A stretch of 18,693 nt of DNA from an uncultured Christensenellaceae bacterium (GTDB lineage Bacteria; Bacillota; Clostridia; Christensenellales; Aristaeellaceae): assembly GCA_905236495.1 (NCBI GenBank), contig CAJOPV010000107.1, positions 1 to 18,693 on the forward strand, given 5' to 3'. Positions 6,721 to 14,070 of this stretch are shown here, in pieces (position 1 is the first letter of the stretch; every line of letters starts with the position of its first letter). The notes under the pieces were generated by a model, which was given only the letters and a program-made list of their open reading frames with translations, was not told the DNA's origin and did no database searches. Made by a program: the position numbers and the translations under genes.

Positions 6721-8358
6721 TTACTTGTTGTAGATGATGCCATAGACATCAGCCAGCTTCTGGATGCGCTCGTCGATGATATCCTGACCGCCGGCATTCA
6801 GATAGTCGTCCATATAGGAATCGAACACGGAATCGAATTCTTCCACGGAAGCGGTAACGGCCTTGGTGAGCAGCTCGTCGCGCTTGCTGGTAAGGCTGGA
6901 GCCCACTTCGGTTTCAGATTCGATGGTGCCCACGTTGTAGTGCAGGGGATAACGACCGTTGTTCTTGCCGAATTCGTTGGCGGTGATTACCACCTCGGCG
7001 GGGATGCCGGGATAGCTCAGGGCGGTGGTGGCGCCGGTGGCTTCGCCCAGGTACAGACCGTTGCAGGTCATGGTGTAGTCGATGTTGTTGCCGGAGTTCT
7101 TCACCCATTCGCCGGTGGCGGGCAGGATTTCGTAAGCGCCGTCATCATGCAGGATGTAGTTGGTGTTTTCCAGACCGGTCTGGAGGTACTTGATGGTATC
7201 TTCGCTGGAGATGAAGTTGATGTAGAGCAGGGAGGCAACGGGTTCGTCGTTGGTGGAAGGCAGGAAGATCTTGCGGTCGCTGCCCACGGCGGCGCCCATG
7301 AACTTACGGGTCACGCCCGCGTCGTTCTGGAAGCAGTCAATGGCTACGAACATGGCGTCCTCGCCCACGTTGCGCTGCAGGTTCAGGTTGATGCAGTCGT
7401 CGCCGTTGCGGAAAGGATAGTCCCAGTTATGCATGAAAGCGCCCACATAACCGGCCTTCATGTTGTCGTCTTCCACGGTGCTGTCGTTATACAGGCCGAA
7501 ATCCTTCCAGACCAGGCCTTCGTTGTACCACTTGTTCAGGGTGCGGATACCTTCCTTGTAGCCCGGATAGAGCAGGTGACGGTCGTCGTAGCCATAGACG
7601 AAGAGGGTCTCATCGCTGATATCGTCGGCTACATAGCTCACGCTCAGCAGGTCGTTGCGCCAGCCGATGTCGGTGGAGGTGGTGTAGGGGATCATCTTGT
7701 CGGCGTCAGCGCCCAGCAGCAATTCGGCGTTGTCGCGGAAGGCAACCAGCGCGTTGTGGAATTCTTCCTCCGTGGTGGGCAGGGGCAGCTCCAGCTTATC
7801 CAGCCAGTCCTTGCGGATGAAGGTGGTGATACGGGCAGTATCGGCGCGAACGCCCTCAATCATCCACACGGCGCCGGTGGCGGGATCCTTGTCATAATAC
7901 AGGTTATCTTCGCCGCCCAGAAGCTTGAGCAGGTCGGGGATATAATCCTTGTATTCTTCCAGGTAGGGAGCCAGATCGATGACGCCGGGATTGCCGTTTT
8001 CATCAATCATGTTGGCGTAGGAGATAACGGTGTTGTAGTTGTAGGTGTAGCTGACGTCGGCGGCCTTCTTGTCAGCCAGCAGGTTGCCGATGTCGTCCGC
8101 TTCGGTCCAGCGACCGACGGAAACGAATTCCACTTCAACGTTGTACTTATCCAGCATCTGCTGCTTGATAAAGTCGGTCCAAACGTTGTTGGTGGGATCG
8201 GTGCCGCCGTCGTTGTTGCGGTTGAAGACTTCCACGGTGATGTGGCGGGTCTCGGTGAATTTGCCGTCCACGAAGCCATCGTCCGCGGCGAACGCGGCGG
8301 TGACACCCAGGGACGCGATCAGCGCGACCATCAGGACCAGGGCCAGGATACGTTTCAT
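6721..8358 (-). CDS. ABC importer extracellular solute-binding protein (family 1, LplA-like)
   Basis: A 545-residue binding protein of a CUT1-type carbohydrate importer that captures the ligand outside the membrane and delivers it to the two permeases upstream. Residues 1-24 are a clear signal peptide: positively charged start MKR, hydrophobic core and an AFA cleavage site before ADD. There is no lipobox cysteine, which is unusual for a Gram-positive binding protein (see findings). The mature part is acidic and matches the long LplA-like type in size. ATG 8358 has AAAGGAGG (8367-8374) at 8 nt. It is the last gene of the importer unit, separated from the permeases by 164 bp that contain a strong hairpin. 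The ligand cannot be told from sequence. The usual shared ATPase (MsmX type) is not in the window. Confidence 0.9.
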   Translation of the reverse strand: MKRILALVLMVALIASLGVTAAFAADDGFVDGKFTETRHITVEVFNRNNDGGTDPTNNVWTDFIKQQMLDKYNVEVEFVSVGRWTEADDIGNLLADKKAADVSYTYNYNTVISYANMIDENGNPGVIDLAPYLEEYKDYIPDLLKLLGGEDNLYYDKDPATGAVWMIEGVRADTARITTFIRKDWLDKLELPLPTTEEEFHNALVAFRDNAELLLGADADKMIPYTTSTDIGWRNDLLSVSYVADDISDETLFVYGYDDRHLLYPGYKEGIRTLNKWYNEGLVWKDFGLYNDSTVEDDNMKAGYVGAFMHNWDYPFRNGDDCINLNLQRNVGEDAMFVAIDCFQNDAGVTRKFMGAAVGSDRKIFLPSTNDEPVASLLYINFISSEDTIKYLQTGLENTNYILHDDGAYEILPATGEWVKNSGNNIDYTMTCNGLYLGEATGATTALSYPGIPAEVVITANEFGKNNGRYPLHYNVGTIESETEVGSSLTSKRDELLTKAVTASVEEFDSVFDSYMDDYLNAGGQDIIDERIQKLADVYGIIYNK

Positions 8359-8482
8359 GGTTTTTTCCTCCTTTTATTTTCTGGGCATTCAGCCCAAGGA
8401 TACAAGATGTGGGATACGCTCCCGGTCGCCCGCATTGCCGCGGACGGCTCTTCATGGGCCCTCCGCTTTGTGCGGGCTCAGG

Positions 8483-8523
8483 AAAAATCATTTCGTTTCC
8501 TCCGCTGGAGGGAAATGATTTTT
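8483..8523 (-). terminator. Hairpin directly after the permease gene (terminator, attenuator or mRNA stabiliser)
   Basis: A 12-bp AT-rich outer stem (8483-8494 with 8512-8523) encloses a 5-bp inner stem CCTCC/GGAGG (8499-8503 with 8507-8511) with a 3-nt loop. It begins on the last base of the permease stop codon. On the minus strand the outer stem ends in TTTTT. No convincing promoter was seen between it and the binding-protein gene, so partial read-through is the simplest model. Confidence 0.65.
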
Positions 8524-9452
8524 TACCCTTTCACAGCGCCGATGGTGACGCCGGTGACGAAGTAGCGCTGCAGCCAGGGATACACCAGCAAAATGGGCAC
8601 CGTGGCGAACATGACCGTCGCCATCTGAATGGTCTTGCTGACGCCGTTGGCGAAGAAGCCTTCCTGGGCCGCCTGCTCGCTGGTCTGGGTGGAATTTTTG
8701 ATGACGTTATAGAGCAGCAGCTGAATGGGCCAGAATTTTTCCGAATCGGCGGTTTTCAGATACATCAGCGCGTCGGAAAAGCCGTTCCACCTTCCCACGG
8801 CGTAGAACAGGCTCAAGGTGGCGATGACGGGCAGACTCAGGGGCAGATACACCCGGATCAGCACCCGGATAGGCCCCGCCCCGTCGATTTCCGCTGCCTC
8901 CCGCAGGCTGTCCGGCACGCCATAGAAGAAGGAGCGCATGATGATCACGTTGAATACGCTGATGCAGTTGGGAAAGATCAGGGCGTAGGGCGTATTGAGC
9001 ATATTCATCTTGCTCAAGAGCAGGTAGGACGGGATGGTGCCCGCGCTGAAATACATGGTAAAGAGGATGATGAAGTTAATGAACCGTCCGCCCTTGAGGT
9101 TGGTATAGGTCAGGGGATAGGCGGCGCAGATGGTCAGCGTGATGGAGAGCAGCGTGCAGCCCACCGTCAGGATGGCGGTCCACCCCAGGGAGCGGACGTA
9201 TTTTTCCGTGGTCAGCACTGTGCGGTAGGCCTCGATATTCCAGCCCTTGGGCCAGATGAACACTTCGTTGCGCACCAGAGCGTCCGCGGAGGACAGACTG
9301 CAGGCCAGCACATGCAGCATGGGCAGCAGGCACAGCAGCATCAGGAAGAAGCACACGATGGCGATGGTCCAGTCTCCCACCCGGGTTTTTTTGGATTTTA
9401 TCATGCCGTCATGCAGCTTTTTATTGGAAATGGTTTTATTGGCAACGCTCAT
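8523..9452 (-). CDS. Carbohydrate ABC transporter permease (LplC/YtcP-like)
   Basis: A 309-residue inner-membrane subunit of a CUT1 importer. About six hydrophobic segments are visible, the first at about residues 28-50 after a basic cytoplasmic tail. The ATPase-docking EAA loop REAAEIDGAGPIRVLIRVYL lies at about 184-203. The C-terminus WLQRYFVTGVTIGAVKG is typical of the YtcP/LplC group. It starts 12 nt after the stop of the partner permease, with AAGGGGGTG as ribosome binding site overlapping that stop, so the two are surely co-transcribed. It forms the heterodimeric channel with the other permease and takes ligand from the downstream binding protein. Confidence 0.93.
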   Translation of the reverse strand: MSVANKTISNKKLHDGMIKSKKTRVGDWTIAIVCFFLMLLCLLPMLHVLACSLSSADALVRNEVFIWPKGWNIEAYRTVLTTEKYVRSLGWTAILTVGCTLLSITLTICAAYPLTYTNLKGGRFINFIILFTMYFSAGTIPSYLLLSKMNMLNTPYALIFPNCISVFNVIIMRSFFYGVPDSLREAAEIDGAGPIRVLIRVYLPLSLPVIATLSLFYAVGRWNGFSDALMYLKTADSEKFWPIQLLLYNVIKNSTQTSEQAAQEGFFANGVSKTIQMATVMFATVPILLVYPWLQRYFVTGVTIGAVKG

Positions 9453-9464
9453 ATCGGCACCCCC

Positions 9465-10508
9465 TTACCAGATCCCGCGCTCGCCGAATTTCTTGGCGAG
9501 GGAATTAGACAGGAGCAGGAAAATCACGCATACCACGCTTTGGAACAGGCCCACGGCGGTGCTCAGGGCATATTGCTGGCCCATAACGCCGCGCTCATAT
9601 ACGAAGATGGAAATGGTTTTGCTGGCGCCCTCCACCAGTTTGTTGCTCAAAGTAAACGGGCGGTCGAATTCAGAGCCCAGGATGTGGCCCAGGTTCATAA
9701 TCAGCAGCACCACGATGGTGGGCCGGATGCCGGGCAGCGTCACGTGCCAGATTTTGCGCCAGCGGCCTGCGCCATCTACTTCCGCGGCCTCGTACAGCTC
9801 GGGGCTGATGGCGGTGAGGGCAGCCAGATAGATGATGGTGTTCCAGCCGCACTCCTTCCATATGCCCAGGAAAATGTAAGTGGCCCGCCAATTGCCCTCC
9901 GTGCCTACAAAGGGGATCTGGGTGCCCAGCAGCTTATTGATGATGCCGTCGTTGGTGGCAAAGAGGCGAAGGGTGATGCTGGAGATGATGACCCAGCTCA
10001 GGAAGTGGGGCAGATACAAAACCGTTTGGGTAATGCGCTTATACTTGGGGAAGGCCAGCTCGTTGAGCAGGATCGCCATCAGGATCGGCATGGGCATCCC
10101 GATAATCAGGTCCAGAAGATTCAGGAAAATGGTGTTCCGCAGGGAGGTTTGGAAGCCCCGGTCCTTAAACGCCTTGATGAACCAGTCAAACCCGTTGTTT
10201 TTGACCCATTCCACCTTCCAGGGGGGCAGAAGGATATTGTTTTTCTTGAACGCCAGCAGGATATAGGTCATGGGCGTATAGCGGAAAATGATGAAAAACG
10301 CTACAGGAAGCAGCAGCAGCAGATACAGCGTCCAATACCGCTTCAGGTATGTTTTCCAGGAGAAGCCCATATGCCTGTTGATCCGGGATGAGCTGCTTAG
10401 TTCTGTGGCGTGGGCGCTTCTCAAGGCCGATCCCTCCATTTCGTTGGTTGAAAACGCGGGTTTTGCGCACTCTTCGGGAATGGGGAAATTGCTTTTTCGG
10501 TCATACAT
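9465..10508 (-). CDS. Carbohydrate ABC transporter permease (LplB-like)
   Basis: The partner channel subunit of the importer, 347 residues in the longest frame. Transmembrane segments begin with YWTLYLLLLLPVAFFIIF. The EAA loop is YEAAEVDGAGRWRKIWHVTL, and the C-terminus FGERGIW is typical of LplB-type permeases. The start is uncertain. ATG 10508 has no visible ribosome binding site and gives an N-terminal tail longer than usual. A TTG at 10424 is preceded by GGAGGG with 7-nt spacing and would give 319 residues, the usual family length, so it may be the real start. The gene is first of the importer unit, divergent from a third oxidoreductase. Confidence 0.92.
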   Translation of the reverse strand: MYDRKSNFPIPEECAKPAFSTNEMEGSALRSAHATELSSSSRINRHMGFSWKTYLKRYWTLYLLLLLPVAFFIIFRYTPMTYILLAFKKNNILLPPWKVEWVKNNGFDWFIKAFKDRGFQTSLRNTIFLNLLDLIIGMPMPILMAILLNELAFPKYKRITQTVLYLPHFLSWVIISSITLRLFATNDGIINKLLGTQIPFVGTEGNWRATYIFLGIWKECGWNTIIYLAALTAISPELYEAAEVDGAGRWRKIWHVTLPGIRPTIVVLLIMNLGHILGSEFDRPFTLSNKLVEGASKTISIFVYERGVMGQQYALSTAVGLFQSVVCVIFLLLSNSLAKKFGERGIW

Positions 10509-10567
10509 ATGCCAGATATAGATATTTTAATTGCTGTATCCGAGCATTTCTATGCAAATCAAGCTTA

Positions 10568-10596
10568 TTAGTATGTAAAAACGGCACAAATGACAA
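10568..10596 (-). promoter_or_regulatory. Possible sigma-A promoter for the ABC importer
   Basis: On the minus strand, TTGTCA (10591-10596) is followed by a 17-bp spacer and TACTAA (10568-10573). The -35 is good and the -10 is weak; shifting to an 18-bp spacer gives ACTAAT. The region is much more AT-rich than its surroundings. Confidence 0.35.
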
Positions 10597-10603
10597 AAGG
10601 GCC

Positions 10604-10632
10604 TGGAAACAGGTCAATAATTGCGGTATATT
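10604..10632 (+). promoter_or_regulatory. Possible sigma-A promoter for oxidoreductase 3
   Basis: TGGAAA (10604-10609), a 17-bp spacer and TATATT (10627-10632) give 4/6 and 5/6 matches to consensus. It lies 45 bp before the chosen ATG, and its -35 is 7 bp from the -35 of the possible divergent importer promoter. Confidence 0.4.
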
Positions 10633-10676
10633 TTTCAAAAACAAGCGGTTTGAAAGCCGAAAGGAGCGGAGCAGGC

Positions 10677-11666
10677 ATGTACCGGGTAGGGATCGTGGGC
10701 TGCGGCGGCATCGCGCAGGTGCACGCCGCCGTGGTGGATCAGCTGAAGGAAACGGAGCTTGCCGCCTGCGCCGATATCGTGCCCCGGCGGGCGGAGGCGA
10801 TGGCGTCGCGGTACGGCTCCCGGGCGTACCGATCCATGGAAGAAATGCTGGAGAAGGAACGGCTGGACGCGGTGCATCTGTGCACGCCCCACAGCCTGCA
10901 TACGCCCATGGCGGCGCTGGCGGCGGAAATGGACGTCGCCGTTTTTACGGAAAAGCCCCCCGCCGTCAGCCGGGATCAATGGGAGAAGCTGAAGGAAGCG
11001 GGAAGGAAGGTGCGCCTCGGCGTATGCTTCCAGAACCGCTATAACCTGAACTTCCGGGAGGCTGAGCGGCTGATTGCGGAAGGGGAATACGGCGCGGTGC
11101 TGGGGGCCCGGGCTTTCGTCACCTGGAGCCGGGAAGGGGCGTATTACACCCAAAGCGGCTGGCGGGGCGCCTGGGCCACGGAAGGGGGCAGCGCCCTCAT
11201 CAATCAGGCCATCCATACCCTGGATCTGATGGTGCGTCTGCTGGGCAAGCCCGGCCCCGCCCAATGCCACATGAGCAACCGGCATTTGCAGGGCGTCATC
11301 GAAACGGAGGATACGGTGGAGGCCTTCCTCACCCTGGGAGGCCGCCCCGGGCTGTTTTACGCCTCCAACGCCTATGCCGCCAACGCCCCGGTGCTGCTGG
11401 AGGTGCAGACGGAGCAGGCGGCCCTGCGTCTGGAGGGGAGCGCCCTGGAGGTGCGCGGGGGGGATGACGTATCCCGCCGGACCTTCCGGGCCCCGGAGCC
11501 CCTGGGCAAGGGCTATTGGGGCAACGGGCACCTGCCCTGCATCCGGGATTTTTACCGCTGCCTGCGCACCGGGGAGCCCTTTATGAACGATCTTTCCGGC
11601 GTGGAGGATACCATGCTGCTGGTATTGGATTTGTACGAACAGGGGAAACAGGGCCTGAACGGCTGA
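10677..11666 (+). CDS. Gfo/Idh/MocA-family oxidoreductase 3
   Basis: A 329-residue NAD(P)-dependent dehydrogenase-like protein. The Rossmann motif is at the very start (MYRVGIVGCGGIAQVH), followed by TEKPPAV with the catalytic-type lysine at 93 and then GGSALINQAIHTLD (N176, H180), the N-Q-x-I-H variant of the active site. The frame extends upstream to 10590, but ATG 10677 is chosen because AAGGAG (10661-10666) precedes it and the Rossmann strand should be close to the N-terminus. It is divergent from the ABC importer, which suggests that it acts on the imported compound. It resembles oxidoreductase 1 in its motifs more than oxidoreductase 2. The substrate is unknown. Confidence 0.9.
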   Translation: MYRVGIVGCGGIAQVHAAVVDQLKETELAACADIVPRRAEAMASRYGSRAYRSMEEMLEKERLDAVHLCTPHSLHTPMAALAAEMDVAVFTEKPPAVSRDQWEKLKEAGRKVRLGVCFQNRYNLNFREAERLIAEGEYGAVLGARAFVTWSREGAYYTQSGWRGAWATEGGSALINQAIHTLDLMVRLLGKPGPAQCHMSNRHLQGVIETEDTVEAFLTLGGRPGLFYASNAYAANAPVLLEVQTEQAALRLEGSALEVRGGDDVSRRTFRAPEPLGKGYWGNGHLPCIRDFYRCLRTGEPFMNDLSGVEDTMLLVLDLYEQGKQGLNG

Positions 11667-11670
11667 TATT

Positions 11671-11728
11671 GAAAAAATACCCCGGCTCCCGGGCAGCGCG
11701 TCGCCCCAGGGGAAGCAGGGGTGTTTTT
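11671..11728. terminator. Bidirectional intrinsic terminator
   Basis: ACCCC (11679-11683) pairs with GGGGT (11718-11722). The stem continues inward through GCT/AGC and CCC/GGG with small bulges, around an inner GGGC/GCCC stem. TTTTTT follows on the plus strand and AAAAAA precedes it, so it can serve both oxidoreductase 3 and the minus-strand HAD operon. Confidence 0.75.
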
Positions 11729-11791
11729 TATTCGGAAAAGCTAAAGCGCCGGAAATCGGCCTGCCGCCTTCTTATCTGGAAAGGAACCGGG

Positions 11792-12559
11792 TCACGCCCG
11801 GGCCAGGATATCCTCCAGCGTATCCATGACGCTGACGCAGGGGGTGTAGCCTTTCTGGCGCAGGGGCGCAGGGGCGTGGGCCATGATGTAGGGGCGGCCT
11901 GCCAGGTCCAGCATGGATTCATCGTTGAATTGGTCGCCGAAGGCGGCGGTATCCTGAAGGGAAACGCCCAGGGCTTCCGTCAGGGCGCGGATGCCGGCGC
12001 CCTTATCGGTGAGGGTGAAATCCAGCCACTTGTCCCCGGCGATATCGCAGTGCAATCGGGTTCCCCACTTTTTTTGCAGGGCGGGGGCCAAGGGGGCCAC
12101 GCCGGAGGCCAGGAAGCCGGAGAGCTTGATGGCCTGAGAAGCGTACAGGGCCGGGTCCCGGACCAGGGCGCAGGTATTGCCCAGACGGTAAAAGATATCG
12201 TCGGTATAGGATCGGGGGGCGTCCGTGGGCATATAAGAGGCTTCCTCGGTGCTGAGGAGCACCTCCATGCCCGCCGCCCGGATATCCCGGATGATCTCCT
12301 CCGCCAGGGCGCGGGGGAAACGGGTCACCTGCCGGGCGCCGCCCACGTCGATCAGCGCGCCGTTTTCGCACAGGAAAGCCATAATATCCGCCACCGGGGC
12401 GAAGAGGCGGTAGAGGTTTCCGTACTGCCGTCCGCTGGCGGCGGCAAAGCGGATGCCCCGGCTGTCCAGCCGCCGGATCATATCGAAAATCCCCTCCGGC
12501 AATGTGCCGTCGGGGGTCAGCAGGGTGCCGTCCAGGTCGCAGGCGATGAGGCGGATCAT
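11792..12559 (-). CDS. HAD-superfamily hydrolase, Cof/YidA type
   Basis: A 255-residue cytoplasmic phosphatase of the Cof subfamily, which usually removes phosphate from sugar phosphates or other small metabolites with magnesium. All four HAD motifs are visible: DLDGTLL (nucleophile D8, acid D10), ASGR with S42, K186 in LTDKGAG, and GDQFND at 208-213. The segment between motifs II and III is a large C2-type cap, as expected. The start overlaps the stop of the upstream membrane-protein gene as ATGA, so the two are co-translated; only a weak AGAGGA site precedes it. The substrate cannot be predicted. Confidence 0.92.
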   Translation of the reverse strand: MIRLIACDLDGTLLTPDGTLPEGIFDMIRRLDSRGIRFAAASGRQYGNLYRLFAPVADIMAFLCENGALIDVGGARQVTRFPRALAEEIIRDIRAAGMEVLLSTEEASYMPTDAPRSYTDDIFYRLGNTCALVRDPALYASQAIKLSGFLASGVAPLAPALQKKWGTRLHCDIAGDKWLDFTLTDKGAGIRALTEALGVSLQDTAAFGDQFNDESMLDLAGRPYIMAHAPAPLRQKGYTPCVSVMDTLEDILARA

Positions 12560-13434
12560 GCTTTTGCGTCCTCTTTATCCCCTGCCAGCTTCCAGGCGAT
12601 GAGCAGCCCGAAGATCAGGGCGGCGACGCTGAGCAGGATATCGCTGACGCCGATGCCTCTTTCATAAATGCTTTTGTCCATCAGGATCACCACCGGGGAG
12701 GCCGCCACCATGCCCAGGATACCGCAGTAGGTATAGCCCTTCCACTTTTTCAAAAGCAGCTCGATCAGCTTGGCGATGGCGAAGATGCCCACCACGATGC
12801 CGACGGCGAAGGGCAGAAGGATCATCAGATCGTGGCCCAGCGCGCCCCATTCCCCCGCCGTCAGGGTCTTCACGGCTTCGGTGAGGGTCTGGGTGACGAT
12901 GGGCTCATAATAGCCCAGGGTCTTGAGAATCATGCTGCCGGACACGCCGGGGATCACCATGGTAGCGCTGGCGATGACGCCCAGCAGAAAATATTTTATC
13001 AGGTCGAAAAAGCCGGTGCCCAGGGCGGCGGTGTTGTTGCCCTCCACGGCCTTGAGCACCACCACCACCGCGAAGAGGATCACGAACACGACGGCGCCGA
13101 CGACGCCTGTCTTTTCCCCCTTCATCTGGTGCAGGATGGCGGGGATGGAGCCCAGGATCAGGCCGATAAAAAGGGCGTTGGTGGGCAGGGGATAATGGGC
13201 GAAGGCAGCCTTGAGGCCGAAGGCCCCCAGGATGATGGCCGCCGCCATGCCGATCAGGTAGGGCAGCAGGGTTTTGATGCTCTTGGCAAATTCCTTGAAC
13301 AGGTGAGTGATGCAGTGGATCAGGGTATCGTAAATGCCCATGCTCACCATCATGGTGCCGCCGGACACCCCGGGGATGATGTTGGCGATGCCGATCACCA
13401 TGCCCCGCAGGATCTTCAGGATCATATCTTTCAT
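12556..13434 (-). CDS. popT: DUF368 membrane protein, probable polyprenyl-phosphate translocase (PopT family)
   Basis: A 292-residue polytopic membrane protein, nearly all hydrophobic helices. Two related motifs, NIIPGVSGGTMM (about residues 18-29) and MVIPGVSGSMIL (about 159-170), mark the inverted-repeat architecture of DUF368 proteins. Members of this family were recently shown to help return undecaprenyl phosphate across the membrane for reuse in wall synthesis; that role is carried over here from family knowledge. The frame extends to 13500, but ATG 13434 is chosen because GAAAGGA lies just upstream and the protein then begins with the first helix. It is coupled to the HAD phosphatase downstream and lies 43 nt after the flavodoxin-like gene. 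Confidence 0.88.
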   Translation of the reverse strand: MKDMILKILRGMVIGIANIIPGVSGGTMMVSMGIYDTLIHCITHLFKEFAKSIKTLLPYLIGMAAAIILGAFGLKAAFAHYPLPTNALFIGLILGSIPAILHQMKGEKTGVVGAVVFVILFAVVVVLKAVEGNNTAALGTGFFDLIKYFLLGVIASATMVIPGVSGSMILKTLGYYEPIVTQTLTEAVKTLTAGEWGALGHDLMILLPFAVGIVVGIFAIAKLIELLLKKWKGYTYCGILGMVAASPVVILMDKSIYERGIGVSDILLSVAALIFGLLIAWKLAGDKEDAKA

Positions 13435-13477
13435 GTTAATTGCGTCCTTTCGGGAAAAAATCAACGGGCATAGTCTA

Positions 13478-14017
13478 TCATATCTCCCGGGCAAACGCAA
13501 GTATTTCCTCCCGGCGGGCGGCGGCGTCCGCCCGGTTTTCCACCCGCGTCAATCCCAGCCTGCCCCGGCAGGGGATATCCAGATGGCCCAGGAAATGGCG
13601 GATGGTTTCCTGGATCTTTTCGCATTCCGCCATCCCCGGCCCCGTGCGCAGGGCCACGGCGAAGCCCTCTTTGCCGGGGGACAGGCGGGCCCGGGGCTCG
13701 TGGGTATTGCTCCAGGGGGTGCAGCGGTCGATAAATACCTTGAATTGCCCCGGCACGTCCGCCCAATAGGAGGGGGCTGCCAGCACGATCTTATCCGCCC
13801 ATTCAAAATCCTCCATCAGCTCCTGGGCCCCGTCCCGCCGCACGCATTCCCCCGTTTCGTGGCAGCTCCGGCACCCCCGGCAGAAGCCGATCTGATAATC
13901 ATCCACGCACACCGTGCGGACAGCGTAGGCCTCCTTCAGCGCCTCCGCTATCTGACGGACGATCTCCGCCGTGGCACCGGTCCTAACCGGGCTGCAATTG
14001 ACGATCAGCGCGTTCAC
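13478..14017 (-). CDS. Flavodoxin-fold NAD(P)H:FMN reductase-like protein
   Basis: A 179-residue cytoplasmic protein of the NADPH-dependent FMN reductase / iron-sulfur flavoprotein group. VNCSPVRTGATAEIV (about 6-20) is the FMN phosphate-binding loop. FCRGCRSCHETGEC gives four cysteines (46, 49, 52, 58), a pattern common in this group that may hold a cluster or be redox-active. APSYWADVPGQFKVFIDR (81-98) is the isoalloxazine-contact motif. The start is GTG 14017, supported by GGAAGGAG just upstream; the frame is open further up, but that part overlaps asnA and looks non-coding. It is followed after 43 nt by the DUF368 gene. The electron acceptor is unknown. Confidence 0.88.
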   Translation of the reverse strand: MNALIVNCSPVRTGATAEIVRQIAEALKEAYAVRTVCVDDYQIGFCRGCRSCHETGECVRRDGAQELMEDFEWADKIVLAAPSYWADVPGQFKVFIDRCTPWSNTHEPRARLSPGKEGFAVALRTGPGMAECEKIQETIRHFLGHLDIPCRGRLGLTRVENRADAAARREEILAFAREI

Positions 14018-14040
14018 GTCCGTTTTCTCCTTCCTATAAG

Positions 14041-14064
14041 AAAACCGCCGGGCATCCCCGGCGG
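14041..14064 (-). terminator. Intrinsic terminator of asnA
   Basis: A perfect 8-bp GC stem (14045-14052 with 14057-14064, 4-nt loop). On the minus strand it is followed by TTTTC (14040-14044), 6 nt after the asnA stop. Confidence 0.75.
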
Positions 14065-14070
14065 CGTCTA

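Noticed and set aside
6709..10391. Very long plus-strand open frames opposite the ABC importer (618 and 660 codons)
   Set aside because: They lie antisense to three clear importer genes, give low-complexity Gly/His/Gln/Val-rich translations with no family motif, and are the expected shadows of GC-rich coding sequence.
4267..10591. The 8-mer ATTTGTGC shared by the two divergent intergenic regions (4291-4298 and, on the minus strand, 10584-10591) as an AraC operator
   Set aside because: With two regions of about 150-170 bp compared on both strands, roughly one shared 8-mer is expected by chance, and the flanking bases do not extend the match convincingly.
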